Positions 24,444-37,385 of a DNA stretch of 64,000 nt are shown piece by piece. The stretch spans positions 66,098,523 to 66,162,522 of the forward strand of contig CM057228.1 in assembly GCA_029891385.1 (NCBI GenBank), given 5' to 3'. Position 1 is the stretch's first letter, and the number at the start of each line of letters is the position of its first letter. Under the pieces are notes generated by a model. The model saw only the letters and a list, made by a program, of their open reading frames with translations, ran no database searches and was not told the origin of the DNA. Made by a program: the position numbers and the translations under genes. The DNA is from Erythroxylum novogranatense (Eukaryota > Streptophyta > Magnoliopsida > Malpighiales > Erythroxylaceae).

Positions 24444-25162
24444 GAAAGGATATTGTTTCTATTTGTGCTAAATGTATTACTTGTAGGCATGCAAAATCTA
24501 AGGTTCAATCACATGGTTTATATTCTCCATTACCTGTCCCCTCTCATCCTTGGGTTGATATATCTATGGACTTTGTCCTTGGATTGCCTAGATCATCTAG
24601 TGGAAAGGATAGTATCTTTGTGGTGGTTGATCGATTTAACAAGATGACTCACTTTATTGCTTGTTCTAAAACCAATGATGCTGTTCATGTTGCTGACTTA
24701 TTCTTTAAAGAGGTTGTAAGATTGCATGGATTGCCAAAGACTATTGTCAGTGATAGAGATGTGAAAATTCTTAGTCACTTTTGGAGAACTCTTTGGAATA
24801 AACTTGGCACTAAACTTTTGTTTTCTACTGTTGCACATCCTCAAACGGATGGTCAAACTAAAGTGGTAAATAGAACTTTGACAACATTGTTGCCTGCGAT
24901 CATCCAAAAGAACTTGAAGAACTGGGAAAAGAATCTCCCACACATTGAGTTTGCTTATAATCATGTTTTTCATTCTGCTACTCAATTTTCTCCTTTTGAG
25001 ATTGTTTATGGATTTAATCCTTTGACTCCTTTGGAAATTCTTCCAATGCCTTCTAATGAGTTTACTATTCTTGACGGTATAAAAAAGGCTAAATTTGTGC
25101 AGGAGTTGCATGCTAAAGTTAGAGCCAACATTGAGAGGAGAAATGAACAATATGAAAAGTAA
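24440..25162 (+). pseudogene. Integrase core of B with lost catalytic glutamate
   Basis: 240 codons: CAKCITC (zinc cysteines), then the core. Residue 44 (MDFVLG) and residue 105 (VSDRD) are the two catalytic aspartates. Residue 141, exactly 35 residues beyond the second, should be glutamate in the GQTEVVNRT-type motif, but reads lysine (AAA at 24860-24862), which is a G-to-A change from GAA. The segment ends in TAA at 25160, a probable former CAA codon; the C-terminal domain continues at 25214-25495. Confidence 0.9.
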
Positions 25163-25417
25163 GCCAATAAAAGCAGAAGGTGTGTTATATTTGAAGCTAG
25201 AGATTGGGTTTGGGTGCACTTGAGAAAGGAGAGGTTTCCAGAACAAAGGAAATCTAAGCTACAGCCAAGAGGAGATGACCATTTTCAAGTTTTAGAAAGG
25301 ATTAATGATAATGCTTATCAAATTGATTTGCCTAGCTCCTATGGTAATGTGAGTGTTACATTCAATGTATCTGATTTATCCCTCTTTGATGCTGTAGATT
25401 CGAGGACGAATCCTTTC

Positions 25418-25431
25418 GAGGAGGGAGGGAA
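25418..25431 (+). other. Polypurine tract of B
   Basis: GAGGAGGGAGGGAA ends directly before TGATGGG at 25432. It also encodes the EEGGN of the integrase tail. Confidence 0.85.
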
Positions 25432-26483
25432 TGATGGGTATGTGAAAGACAAGAAGAAACGCATCCATGATGTGATTCGCCTAAAGGAAGCCTAGGAAGT
25501 GACTTGCATGGACATAATCTTGCAAAATGAGGCTTAGGAGCTAAAATTGGATCAGATTTGAAATTTGAATGTTCAAGCAAAGGGGATGAATGAAATTCCC
25601 ATATCAAAGGCCCAACATTCAAGTTTAATATTCCTAAAGATCCATTACAAGATGTTAGAGGCCCAATGACAAAAGCTAGGGCCAAAGCAATGAAGCAAGC
25701 ATTGAATTGTTTAATCCAAGTCCTTAAAGAGATGGAGCCCATATTGTTGAGTCATATTTCATCTCATAAAAGTCCAAGAGGCATTGTTTTACTCCTTGAA
25801 GCCCAACATAAAGTGTCCAAAGGCCCATATGGAGTCCAATTGGGAGAACTCACTTAAAGTACCATGTGACAAGCATGTGCCACTTAAAAATAAGGATAAG
25901 GACGTGATCCCTTAGGTCCAACATGTTGAGATCATGTTTTATTTAGTTTCCTTTTTTTTGTTTCCTTGAAATAATGTGATCTAGTCAACACCTTTATAAG
26001 TTTATTTTGTTTCCATTTAGGGATTGATTTTTTTCCTTTTATTTAGTATCTTTTTTAGGACATTAAGTTAGGAAGTTTTCCCTATAAATAGGCACCCTCT
26101 ATGTACTTTGAAAGGGGATCTTTAATTTAGAAATAATATTGAGAGCTTTCTTGCTTTCTTTGTATTATTTGAGAATGCTTGACTTATCAAAGGAGTGGTC
26201 TTCCTTTGTGACGTCCTAAGGTTAGAGTTCTAAGAGACAAGTTCTCTTAGGGTTATTTCCATTGACCAACATTCTCGCTAGGGTTCTAAGAGACAAAGTT
26301 CTGTTAGGGTTCTTTTCATCGACCAACATTCTTCTAACTGCCCATTTTCTCTTTGTGTTATGTTTCTATCTTTTCAATTTGTTTCTTGAGATTTTGTGTG
26401 TTTGCTTGATTCTATCTACTCCCGGGCATAGTTCCATCTTGTTGAAGGTTCTATAGGATAAGTTCCTATTGGGTCTCCCATCA
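25432..26483 (+). repeat. 3' LTR of B
   Basis: 1052 bases from TGATGGG to CCCATCA, matching 9960-11021 with scattered substitutions. The TATAAATAG box is near 26081. The first 64 bases are also the tail of the gag-pol frame. Confidence 0.9.
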
Positions 26484-26488
26484 ATAAA
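26484..26488. repeat. Target-site duplication of B, right copy (ATAAA)
   Basis: Differs from the left copy ATAAC by its last base. Confidence 0.75.
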
Positions 26489-28690
<2,202 letters not shown>

Positions 28691-28706
28691 TTTCTCTCCC
28701 TCTTAA
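28691..28706 (-). other. Polypurine tract of D
   Basis: On the minus strand this is TTAAGAGGGAGAGAAA, directly before TGTTGGGCTC. The preceding TTTTGAGGACGATATT is the same end phrase as in C1 and A. Confidence 0.88.
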
Positions 28707-29720
28707 AAGAATATCGTCCTCAAAATTCTTACCTGACTGATCTAGGGGTAGGGGATGCTTCCTCTTATGCTCCACCTTTTTTCATTTAACTTCATCACTC
28801 AAATAATTTCTTTCAAATGACTCTAGTTAACGGATTCAATCAATCCATACATGACTTATTCAAATATCACACTATCTTTTCTGTTTCCTCAATATACTTC
28901 AGATTACTCACAATTTTTCACTTCCTGTGTTGATAACATCAATATCATATCATATCAATATTCTTAACATACTCTCATATATCACATTATGTATTTAATA
29001 CATCTTTCATCAGTAGCACTTCTCATAACTATTTCATCCAGACCTATTCATGTCGGGCTTAACTAATCCTTCTTCCTAGCCTGAGCACACCTTAGCACGG
29101 TGATACTGTTAGAGATACTCTTAGAGATAATTTATCTTTCACTAAATAATTCATATCACTACAGTGTCAATACACTTAACTCCTATGTCTATTCTTACTA
29201 TATTCCATGTCTTTGGAGTTGATCCACCTAATTCATTCATCTTTCTTGAATCACTTAATTTCTAATATCGATCAATTTCACCTATCAGTAATATCTCCAA
29301 TTCTAGCCTTCAACAATTTTTAGGCCTTAATCATCACAATACAAAAGCGAATGACTCTTTCTATCATCTAACTCCTCATACAATATTATAATTGAAATCA
29401 CTATGATGATTGTTATGCTTGAAGTCAAATAGAACTATACATTGTTCTATCACCTTTATCAATCATATATACTTCTTATTTTAATCACAACGTATCATTT
29501 TTCCTATTTGAACTCAAAATTCAGATCTATTTTCAAACTCTCAATAAGAGTCACGATTTTTGAATCCTCAATTTAGGCTTGGTTAATCCTTCCATGTGAT
29601 ACTGATCTTCAATTCCATAGCAATTAGTACTTTTATTTGACTAAAATTCAACTCCATATTTTATGCTCCCTTTTGCACTAGATATGATAACCTCAAAATC
29701 TGAATTTGTGCTTCACTACT
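28707..29720 (-). mobile_element. D internal region, PPT-proximal part
   Basis: Non-coding, AT-rich. The part at 28880-29000 is homologous to the sequence carried inside the C1 LTR. F is inserted at its right edge. Confidence 0.75.
29716..29720. repeat. Target-site duplication of F, left copy (CTACT)
   Basis: CTACT is repeated at 34288-34292. Confidence 0.88.
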
Positions 29721-32486
29721 TGTAACATCCCATCTCCGATGGGAAGGGTATTTTAGTAAATTGGGACGGGGACGGGTTAGGAGTATTAAATTATAACTCG
29801 GCATGAACATATGTCATGCAGCCTCTATAAATGGTGAGTTTTGCAGTGCATATAGTCATACATGCATTCATGACATTTCCCGGCATAAGTGTCTAATTGT
29901 GATCTTTTGTGAAATTGGTGTGATAATGGGGGATTTGGAAAATTATTTGGAGTGCGCCATAGAGTGTTTTACATTTTTAGAGATTTATGAGAATTTTTCT
30001 GGAATTATCCGGAGAAAATTCCCGGACCGGCAAAATCGCCGGTAAATGGCCTAAATGTGTTTTTGTAGTGAAAGTGTGGTTTTCGTGTTTAAAAAATTAT
30101 TGGGAGTGGACTGTCTTATGTTTTACAATTTTGGGCAATTTAGGTAATTTTCAAAAAATGATTCGAAAATTTCTGAAATTTTGACCGGAAAAAGTCGCCA
30201 ATTGGCAAACCGGTCGATTTTCGGTAGCGAAAATTGCTACCCAATGGCACTGTATTATTGGGGGTATTATTTTTGGGATTGTAATTAGGGCCAGTAGAAT
30301 TGAATAGGTCAAATTAAGGAAATCCTATTAAATATTTTCTCTTATCCTTATTTTATTGTTTTTTTTGATAAGTGCCAAATGTCCAACGAATTTATTGCAT
30401 TTGTCTTTTCCTAGCTATTGTTTTCGGTTACTTAAAGGAAAGAAGGAAAATCCTTCCTCCACCGAAACTTCACCTTCCCTTCTTCTCCATTTGTTGTTCT
30501 TTAGGTTTCTTAGTGTTTAGCTCTCCCTTCCTCTTTGTTCCTTCTAAAAGGGCCAAGCATACACTCTTTTCTTTTTGGCATGATGATATACATGTTTGAT
30601 GTTAGAAGAAAGTAGAGAAAGTGAGAGATTGGTGTGCTTTGAAGTGGAAAGGCTAATTAGGTAAGTTAGTTTAATTATGTTTTTAATGATGCTTAAGTAT
30701 ATGAATTTATGAATCATAGTAGTTAGGAGCTTTTAATGGGAGGTTTGGTATCTTTATTATGATTCTTGATGCATTAAATTGATGACTCATATGGTTTGAA
30801 TTAATGGGTATAAGGTTAGGTTGAATTATTAATTGGAAGTAGTATGTTAGAAGTGGTTTTAGTTTGATTAGTGATGGCTTATTGATGATTGATTTTTACT
30901 TGGAAAGAAAGAATTAAGTGCTGCTAATTTTTGTGTGTTAGCCCTAGTACATGTATGAATGGTATAAGAACTTGATTAAGGTAAGAGTTGTGTTTGCTTT
31001 CTTTCTTTTGGTAGTTAGAAGCATGCATGGGATTCCATTGAGCATGTATGTGATCATGGAAGTGGTAGGTTTGAATGGGTTTAATGTATGCTTGTGTGAA
31101 GGAATTGGTTATGGTAGTTAAAGAATGGGAAGGTGATGTTATTAATGATGTTTATGATGCTTAATACATGGAAACAAAGTATGGAAATTGTGTAGGTATG
31201 TGCTGCCAAAGTTTGGTTAGTTATATAAGTCAATGTTGTGATTAGTTTGTGGTTGAATTAGTAGTATAACTGGATGCTTAGTGAAGTGTTATTGATATTA
31301 GAAGTGATAGGAGTTAGGTTGTAGTTGAAAAGCTGGAAAATGCAATTTGACCTATTGTAATGGTTTGATCATAACTTATTGTGTAGGTGTGAAAATGAGG
31401 TGAGGTTTGTGGCCACTTAAACTTTGGGATGTTGGCTACATTTTTGTGTGAAATAGGTGTTGTCAAATTGTAACTCTAATAGGTTGAAATTTGGCATGGA
31501 AAGTTACTGTTTTATTGCCTATGAACAGTAACCGAAACCTTAACCTATGAGCTTTACTGATTTTTCTAAATTAATTGAGATGGAATTAGGGAGAATGGTC
31601 TTCATGGAAGTTGAGGCATATTGAGTTAGCTTTCCATTTCCACTGATCTTGCTAAGTTTCGAGTTGTATATTGGGAGATATGAACTGATTCCTATGGACT
31701 GGTTTTGGGCATGTTGATGAAACCTAGCTTAAGTGTCTGACTTGTGAGTATTCTGCTTGGAAGCAATTTTAGCCATTTTTTTGGACTGAATTGGTGTGAG
31801 TGATCTTCTGCAAAGTTGAAGAGGAAAATATTATCTTGAAAATGAGATATGGCATATAATTTTTAGAGGTCAGAGTTGGGAGTTATGATTTTTGCAAAAA
31901 CTGATCCTGCATTAGGTTAGGAATTGTTGATCATGCCAGTAACTTGCATGACAGTTTTGAAATGGTTAGAAATGAAATTGGAAATTGAGTTCTTCATGAA
32001 AATTGAAGTTTGAGGATTTATCTTTACAGGGATATAAAGTTCAGATTTTTCTGACTTGTGTACAGGGAGTTATGCTTGTTATAAGTTTACTGCTCAAATT
32101 GAATGATTTCAGGGACAGCAACATTGAGTGAATTAATTGACTTGTTTAGCAATGGAATTTGATTTTGGGTTGTTCATGAAAGTTGTAGATGACATTATGA
32201 ACTTATTGAGCATATTTATGTGGTAATTTTTTGCTGAAGAATCAGAGAGTTAAGGAATTTGTAATGTACTGTTCTGTTTTAATGGGATTTGAGTAGGCAG
32301 TAGCTTTGAAGGGAATTTTGACACCCTTAAGGGTGAAATTGATTTTTATGGTCTTCTTGAGAATTGTAGAGGGTTTCATGATCTTTCCAACGAGATATAG
32401 TTGAAAATTTTCTGAATTGTGTGCAATGAATTATTGGTGTTGAAAAATTGGATTGGAAATTAGGAAAAAAAAAAGGGAAATGGAAT

Positions 32487-32625
32487 CACGCCCGGTCACT
32501 AGGGCGACGCGTCGCCTAGTGATGGCATCAGAAGGGCGCGTCGCTAGGCGACGACGTCGCCTAGCGATTGACGAGCAGTTTCAGTCAGCCCCACTGGGGC
32601 GAGACGTCGCCCCCAGCGAGGCTGG
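32487..32625 (+). other. Palindromic module in F (GGCGACG type)
   Basis: It contains GGCGACGCGTCGCC, then AGGCGACGACGTCGCCT, then GGGGCGAGACGTCGCCCC, a series of near-perfect CpG-rich palindromes in an otherwise AT-rich LTR. A poly-A run precedes it and a T-rich run follows. Confidence 0.7.
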
Positions 32626-33469
32626 ACTTTTTTTCTTTTCTTATTTTTATTTTATTATTTTTAATTGGTAATTTTTGATTTCATGCTTCCTTTGTCAATT
32701 TCTTTTCCGTCCGACTTCCGATTGACCTGATTCTTGAGGCATCGGATTCGTAGAATATTTAATTTCATTTTGTGAGAAATTGGGAATTTTTGGACGGAAA
32801 ATTGACGTGGCCCCGGGTAGCGGAGCCTTTAATCACTGTTTTGTTTAATTGGGGACCTATAGAGGTCCGAATTGTGCACCGTCAGCGCCAATAGGTTTCT
32901 AATTTTTAGACGAATTTTGTTATGGGGAAATTTGGATTTAGGGCCGGAAAATTCATGAACATGCATATTTCACCTATATGTGCACAAATGGCATCGGTAG
33001 TGACTCGTTCTTTCTCTGTTTCTTATAGAGGCCCAAGTGGAGCGTCGTCCGACCGACGGGGCGGAAACTTCCCGGCATTAGCTCGGAAGTAATAGGTGAG
33101 TAACCTAGTTGGTTTCTCAACCTTATGTGTTTATTACTTATATGCATTGATTGCCATGAGGATGCAAGGATGGATATATGTAATTGATTGATTTGATTGA
33201 TTTCGAACCATGGTTGTTCGAAATATTAGATTGTGATATTGAAGTGCCAATGAGAATAAGTGCGTGAGATTACATTAGTAAATTGAATTGTAAATGTGGT
33301 AGTGAAACGAAAGGTAAATGCATGGGAATGAAATACCGGACTAAAAGTCCGAGGACATTGGAAAATGATCGAAAATAGTAATTAATTGGAATTGGAAATA
33401 AAAATGCGATAATTGGATATTGGAAAATGACATGTGCATTCATGCATAGTAAATGATTAGATAATGGCA

Positions 33470-33648
33470 GTTGTGACCGGTGTCGCCACCGATTTCAGAG
33501 CTTTAAGCTCAACGCACAGGGCCTCGTGCCCAACGTATTCCGAGCCTCGACTCGATGATCAGGGCTATGCCCAACGTTTCAGGGCTTTAAGCCTAATGTT
33601 TCAGAGCCAATGGCTCAACGTATATGAGCTCAGGCGCACGGTCACAAC
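33470..33648 (+). other. Predicted hairpin array in F, six arms and a closing stem
   Basis: The outer arms GTTGTGACCGGTGTCGCC (33470-33487) and GGCGCACGGTCACAAC (33633-33648) pair over most of their length. Between them come GAGCTTTAAGCTC, GGGC/GCCC (CTCGT loop), CGAG/CTCG, GGGC-TAT-GCCC, GGCTTTAAGCC and GAGCC-AAT-GGCTC, most followed by AACG or AATG, then TGAGCTCA. The spacing is about 22-24 bases per unit. Confidence 0.6.
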
Positions 33649-34287
33649 AACGAAAGAAAATGGAAGAGTCACATGCACACTGCATAAATGAATGTTTAAT
33701 GTGAATTGTGTGAAAGGTTTATTGCCTTATAAAATGTGAAATTGAGTGCCTGTGATTTCTTGTTTATGATATATATACAATATTGTGTGATTGTGTGGAT
33801 ATGCATGAGTTAGGTGAACCATCGATGATGGTTTCTTACTGAGTTCGCAAACTCACCCAACATTGCATCTATTTTTCAGGAAATGGAGAGTACCCCGTTG
33901 GACACACGGGAGTACGTCTACTGCTAGCAAGACAGAGTATCGGGTCGGGATTAGTGTCGTCCGTATCTGCATTCGTGTATTAATTTGATATTTAGTAGGC
34001 CCAATTGTTTACATGGAATTGTATAAAGTGACTGAGCACTAATGAGTGCTAATAATGATTAAAATTGTTTTATCAGTGAAATGGTTTTACTCTTTGAAAG
34101 TGTTTTGTTATAATTGGGCCAAGTCAATGTTTGTTTTGCGCACTCTAATGTTTTTGAAAGAAAAAAAATGTCATACGATTTTTGTTAATAAGGTAATGAA
34201 TGTTCTAGTACGCCACCCTCGCGGGTCACGGGCTCGGATATCACCATGGATATCGGGTTCGGGTCTCGTCGGGAGTGGGGTGCTACA

Positions 34288-34292
34288 CTACT
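34288..34292. repeat. Target-site duplication of F, right copy (CTACT)
   Basis: Perfect copy of 29716-29720. Confidence 0.88.
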
Positions 34293-36140
34293 ATTGGGAT
34301 TTTTGCTTACTGTATCAGATACAGTGCTAACTTTATTAGGAAATACTCATTTGTACCATCATAGTCTTTCAATACTTATATCCATTGTCTCAGTCTTGTA
34401 TTCAATTTTTCTTAACTCAATAATTTCCTCAAACTTTTATGATCTGTACATGTATATATATATCCAAGATGTTGCTATATATATACTGTCTCTAAACTTT
34501 CAAAGCAATTACTACTATAGAAGCTCTAAATCATGTATCGAATAGTTAACTCATAGTACTTTAGTTATCTCCATACAAATGAAATCACTTTATCATGCTA
34601 CATTGGATTTTTCCAAATCTCTTATATAACATCATTATATACTATAGAATCTCCAAATCCATACGATATAATTAATATCAGTATAATTCCTCAAAAATCT
34701 CTTTACTTTCATTACTTATACTTTTTACACGTTTTTCTTCACGTATTCAAACTATTCTTCTCAACTTTTCTAATACCTTTAATACATCATCAAATTTTGC
34801 TTGGATTACTTTAATCTTTAATATCATAGCACTGTCGAGGAAATTGTTAACTCAAACAATTATTATCAAACTCCATGTGCCCCCTGATTAGTCATCGTAA
34901 TTCCTTAAATAACTAATTCCTCAATGAGGTAACATTGTCTTACGTTATTTTCAATTTCCCAATTGAATTCCTTTCTCAAATGATTTTCTCAATTCATTCG
35001 ATTTCCTCATACCTCACATTGAATTATTCTAATGCTTGCTCATTCATACTAGTTTCTCCACATATTTCAATTTATTTACAACTTAACTTCCTGTGTGGGT
35101 AACACATTCATCAAACCTAATATATATCTCGTGTGCATACTTGTATGGAATATAATGTGGATCTAAGTTCTCCTCGCATTAGCAATAGTGTTACCAAAAA
35201 TCCACTCTCTTAGTTGGATACTTTACATCAAACAAAGTACATACATTCTCAGTAGCATACTCTACTTCCTAAGCTTGAGTTTCCACTAGGGATATGAATC
35301 CAATATTCACTTTTGATTCATTATAGATTCATTTTTGTTTTATTCTTTCATTGATCATCCTTGACATAAACTATCTGATCTGTTTAATCTAACTCAGTGA
35401 AATTTTTTTTCAAAAGAGGGTTTCTTGCTACTATCATCTATACTGTTCATGCAATCTTTATCAATCATCTGTTATCATCATCACATTATCATATATCCTT
35501 AATACCTCAAGAGGACCAATTTCTATCGTTCTTATAAGGTCATAATGTTCTAATCACCAAAACTTAATGGAGTAATGAACATAATTACTACTGCATATGA
35601 TTGCGTGGGTATCATCAAATTCATCCCATTTTGTCCACATATTTATCTCCAACAATTCACCAATTTATATGTTACATAATTGATACTTCGATCTCCATTG
35701 ATCCTAAATGATATTTTTGTCTTTATCTTTGAATTCATTACTCATTGTAACATCATCAACAATCTCAATTCCACTAACATCTTATATCCGATCTTAACTC
35801 TTATCATAGAAATTAAACAATCATTCTAACTTCCAAGTTCAACCTTTCAATTCCACCTTACTTGTACACCTTAAATCTTGTCATTTCCACTTATGTCTCT
35901 ATTTCTTCTCAATTGATTCATGCAAATATTTTCACATCCATATCAACCCAAGTATGTATCCACAAAAAAATTATGTCACCATATTCGCTAACATAATCAC
36001 AAATATTGTATCTATGTCTAACATATCAGACTACATAATATCCACAAACTTTTATTTTCTCACATTTTTCTAGACCATCATTCTCTTCTTATTAAGTCTA
36101 TTTGCCCGAACGTTTAACAATTGCCTTTGCGATTGACATA
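34293..36140 (-). mobile_element. D internal region, PBS-proximal part
   Basis: Non-coding. Homologous on the minus strand to 43300-43800 of E and to 14260-14700 of A. The expected primer site (plus-strand GCTCTGATACCA) is absent before C2 begins, so this end was removed by a deletion. The right boundary is approximate. Confidence 0.65.
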
Positions 36141-37159
36141 AAATTTGAAAATTGCCCCTATGAGATCTCAATTCTAGGCTTTGAATAGTGAGAGTGTTAA
36201 ATTTTAGGGAATTGCAAGTCTGACTTTTTGGGATGAATAGTAATAGAGAGTTGACTTTTTGATCTGAAATCTTTGTGAATTTTTATGGGTTAATGTAGGC
36301 AGAATTTGATAAAATAATCTTCATGAAAATTGTAGCTTCTATTGATAGCTTTCTATCTCTGTGAAGTATGTCATTTTTCGATATCGGGATTGAAAGGTTA
36401 TTTTGCTTTGTTTTTAAAAATGCTATTAAGGGTAAGTTTGTGTGTACTGTGCTTTGAGGCAAATTTTATACTGATGTGGTTTGAATTGGATCAAGTAGCC
36501 TTATTGAAAGTTGTAAAGGAAGTTTATATCTTTTCGATAATGTATAATATGCTATTTTTGATTGTGAAAATTGAAAGATGTGAAATTGTGAAGTTGGACG
36601 TGGTTTAGGGTGAATGTTTAGGAGCAGAAGCTTTGATTGAAAAATTGACCTAGTTAGAGGTTGAAATTGCCTTTAAGTGCTGCATGAAAGTTTTAGATTA
36701 TGTTTTGATCTTTCCATTTATGTAAAGTATGGAATTTTTTTGACCATGTAATAGGAAGTTTTTAAAAGTTTATGTTACTGTTTGGTATGATCACTAGTGG
36801 ACAAAAACTTCAAAGTGGTTTTTGACTCCATTAAAGGTCAAATTGATTTTTCAGTCCTGCATGAAAGTTTTAGGCTGCATTTTGATCTTTTCATTGATAT
36901 AAATTATGACATTTTTGGACCTTGGAGCTAAAAGATAGAAATTTTCAAAGTTATGTTACTGCTTAGGGTAACATACATTGGACTGAAATTTTGAGTAAGA
37001 TTTTGACCCCATTAGAGAAGGATTTGGTTTTTAAGTTCTTCATGGAAGTTGTAGAGATTCCTCTTAGCTTTCTTTTGATACTAAGTTTGTAAATTTTAGA
37101 CTCTTGAGTCAAAATTTGTGAGATTTTGAAGTTAGGCTTTTGAAAAAAAATCAGAAGGG

Positions 37160-37385
37160 AGGTAGCTCGTGAGTGCGACCGCCTCGCGGTCGCTAAGCGT
37201 CGCGACCGCGAGGGCCGCATTTTGGTGTAGCCTCGCGATCGCGAGGCGTCGCGATCGCGAGTGCCCCATTTTGAAGCACTCCTCGATGCCTCGTGATCAC
37301 GAGTGCCCCATTTTGAAGCACTCCTCGCGACGTCTACGTGTCGTGCGAGGGCGACTTAGTCCCCTCCCGACCTCCTCGTGAGGGT
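37160..37385 (+). other. Palindromic module in C2 (CTCGCGATCGCGAG type)
   Basis: The longest module in the window: CCTCGCGGTCGC, GCGTCGCGACCGCGAG, CCTCGCGATCGCGAGG, CGTCGCGATCGCGAG, CTCGTGATCACGAG, with the phrase TGCCCCATTTTGAAGCACTC occurring twice between them. It is extremely CpG-rich against an AT-rich background. Confidence 0.75.

Larger units (their letters stand above)
21030..25495 (+). pseudogene. gag-pol: Broken gag-pol of element B
   Basis: The ancestral start is probably the ATG at 21030, in frame with the MKAVQDQFQRLNARLD region (coiled, gag N-terminus) although a TAA follows at 21036. Order: gag to about 22170 with an intact CX2CX4HX4C zinc knuckle at 21948-21989; protease with IIDGGS near 22222-22240; reverse transcriptase with YFDD at 23375-23386; RNase H; integrase with HHCC zinc domain and DD35E core. 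Breaks: stops at 21036, 21444, 21624, 22358, 22976, 23544 and 25160, and frameshifts near 22185, 23397 and 24428. Integrase catalytic Asp codons are kept, but the Glu is now Lys (24860-24862). The frame ends [21 protein letters not shown] and runs 60 bases into the 3' LTR. Confidence 0.93.
9960..26483 (+). mobile_element. B: Ty3/gypsy retrotransposon, probable CRM/Reina chromovirus
   Basis: The LTRs are 9960-11021 and 25432-26483 (about 1.05 kb, TGATGGG...CCCATCA at the cleanest ends). A primer site follows the first LTR, there is a long A-rich leader, a broken gag-pol frame (21030-25495), and a purine tract GAGGAGGGAGGGAA just before the 3' LTR. Without A, which is inserted in its leader, B is about 7.5 kb, a normal size. 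Domain order is gag, protease, reverse transcriptase, RNase H, integrase. Short LTRs, a single gag-pol frame that runs a little way into the 3' LTR, and no visible chromodomain suggest CRM or Reina type. The lineage call is inference. Confidence 0.9.
29721..34287 (+). mobile_element. F: solo LTR of the A family, 4.57 kb
   Basis: Starts TGTAACATCCC and ends GTGGGGTGCTACA, with a perfect CTACT duplication on both sides and no internal region. Length and block order equal the A 5' LTR on the opposite strand: 180-base modules (about 31300-32440), palindromic module (32487-32625), GTCCGACTTCCGATTG block (32708-32723), hairpin array (33470-33648), TTTTTCAGG (33872-33880). It most likely arose by recombination between two LTRs. 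Small frames inside are not genes. Confidence 0.9.

Noticed and set aside
24698..25246. 182-codon minus-strand frame over the integrase
   Set aside because: Antisense shadow of the plus-strand integrase, which has clear conserved motifs.
33470..33648. Hairpin array considered as a CRISPR array or tRNA cluster
   Set aside because: The units are short imperfect hairpins with differing sequence, lacking identical repeats and spacers, no cloverleaf with a TTCRA arm, and the sequence is plant LTR.
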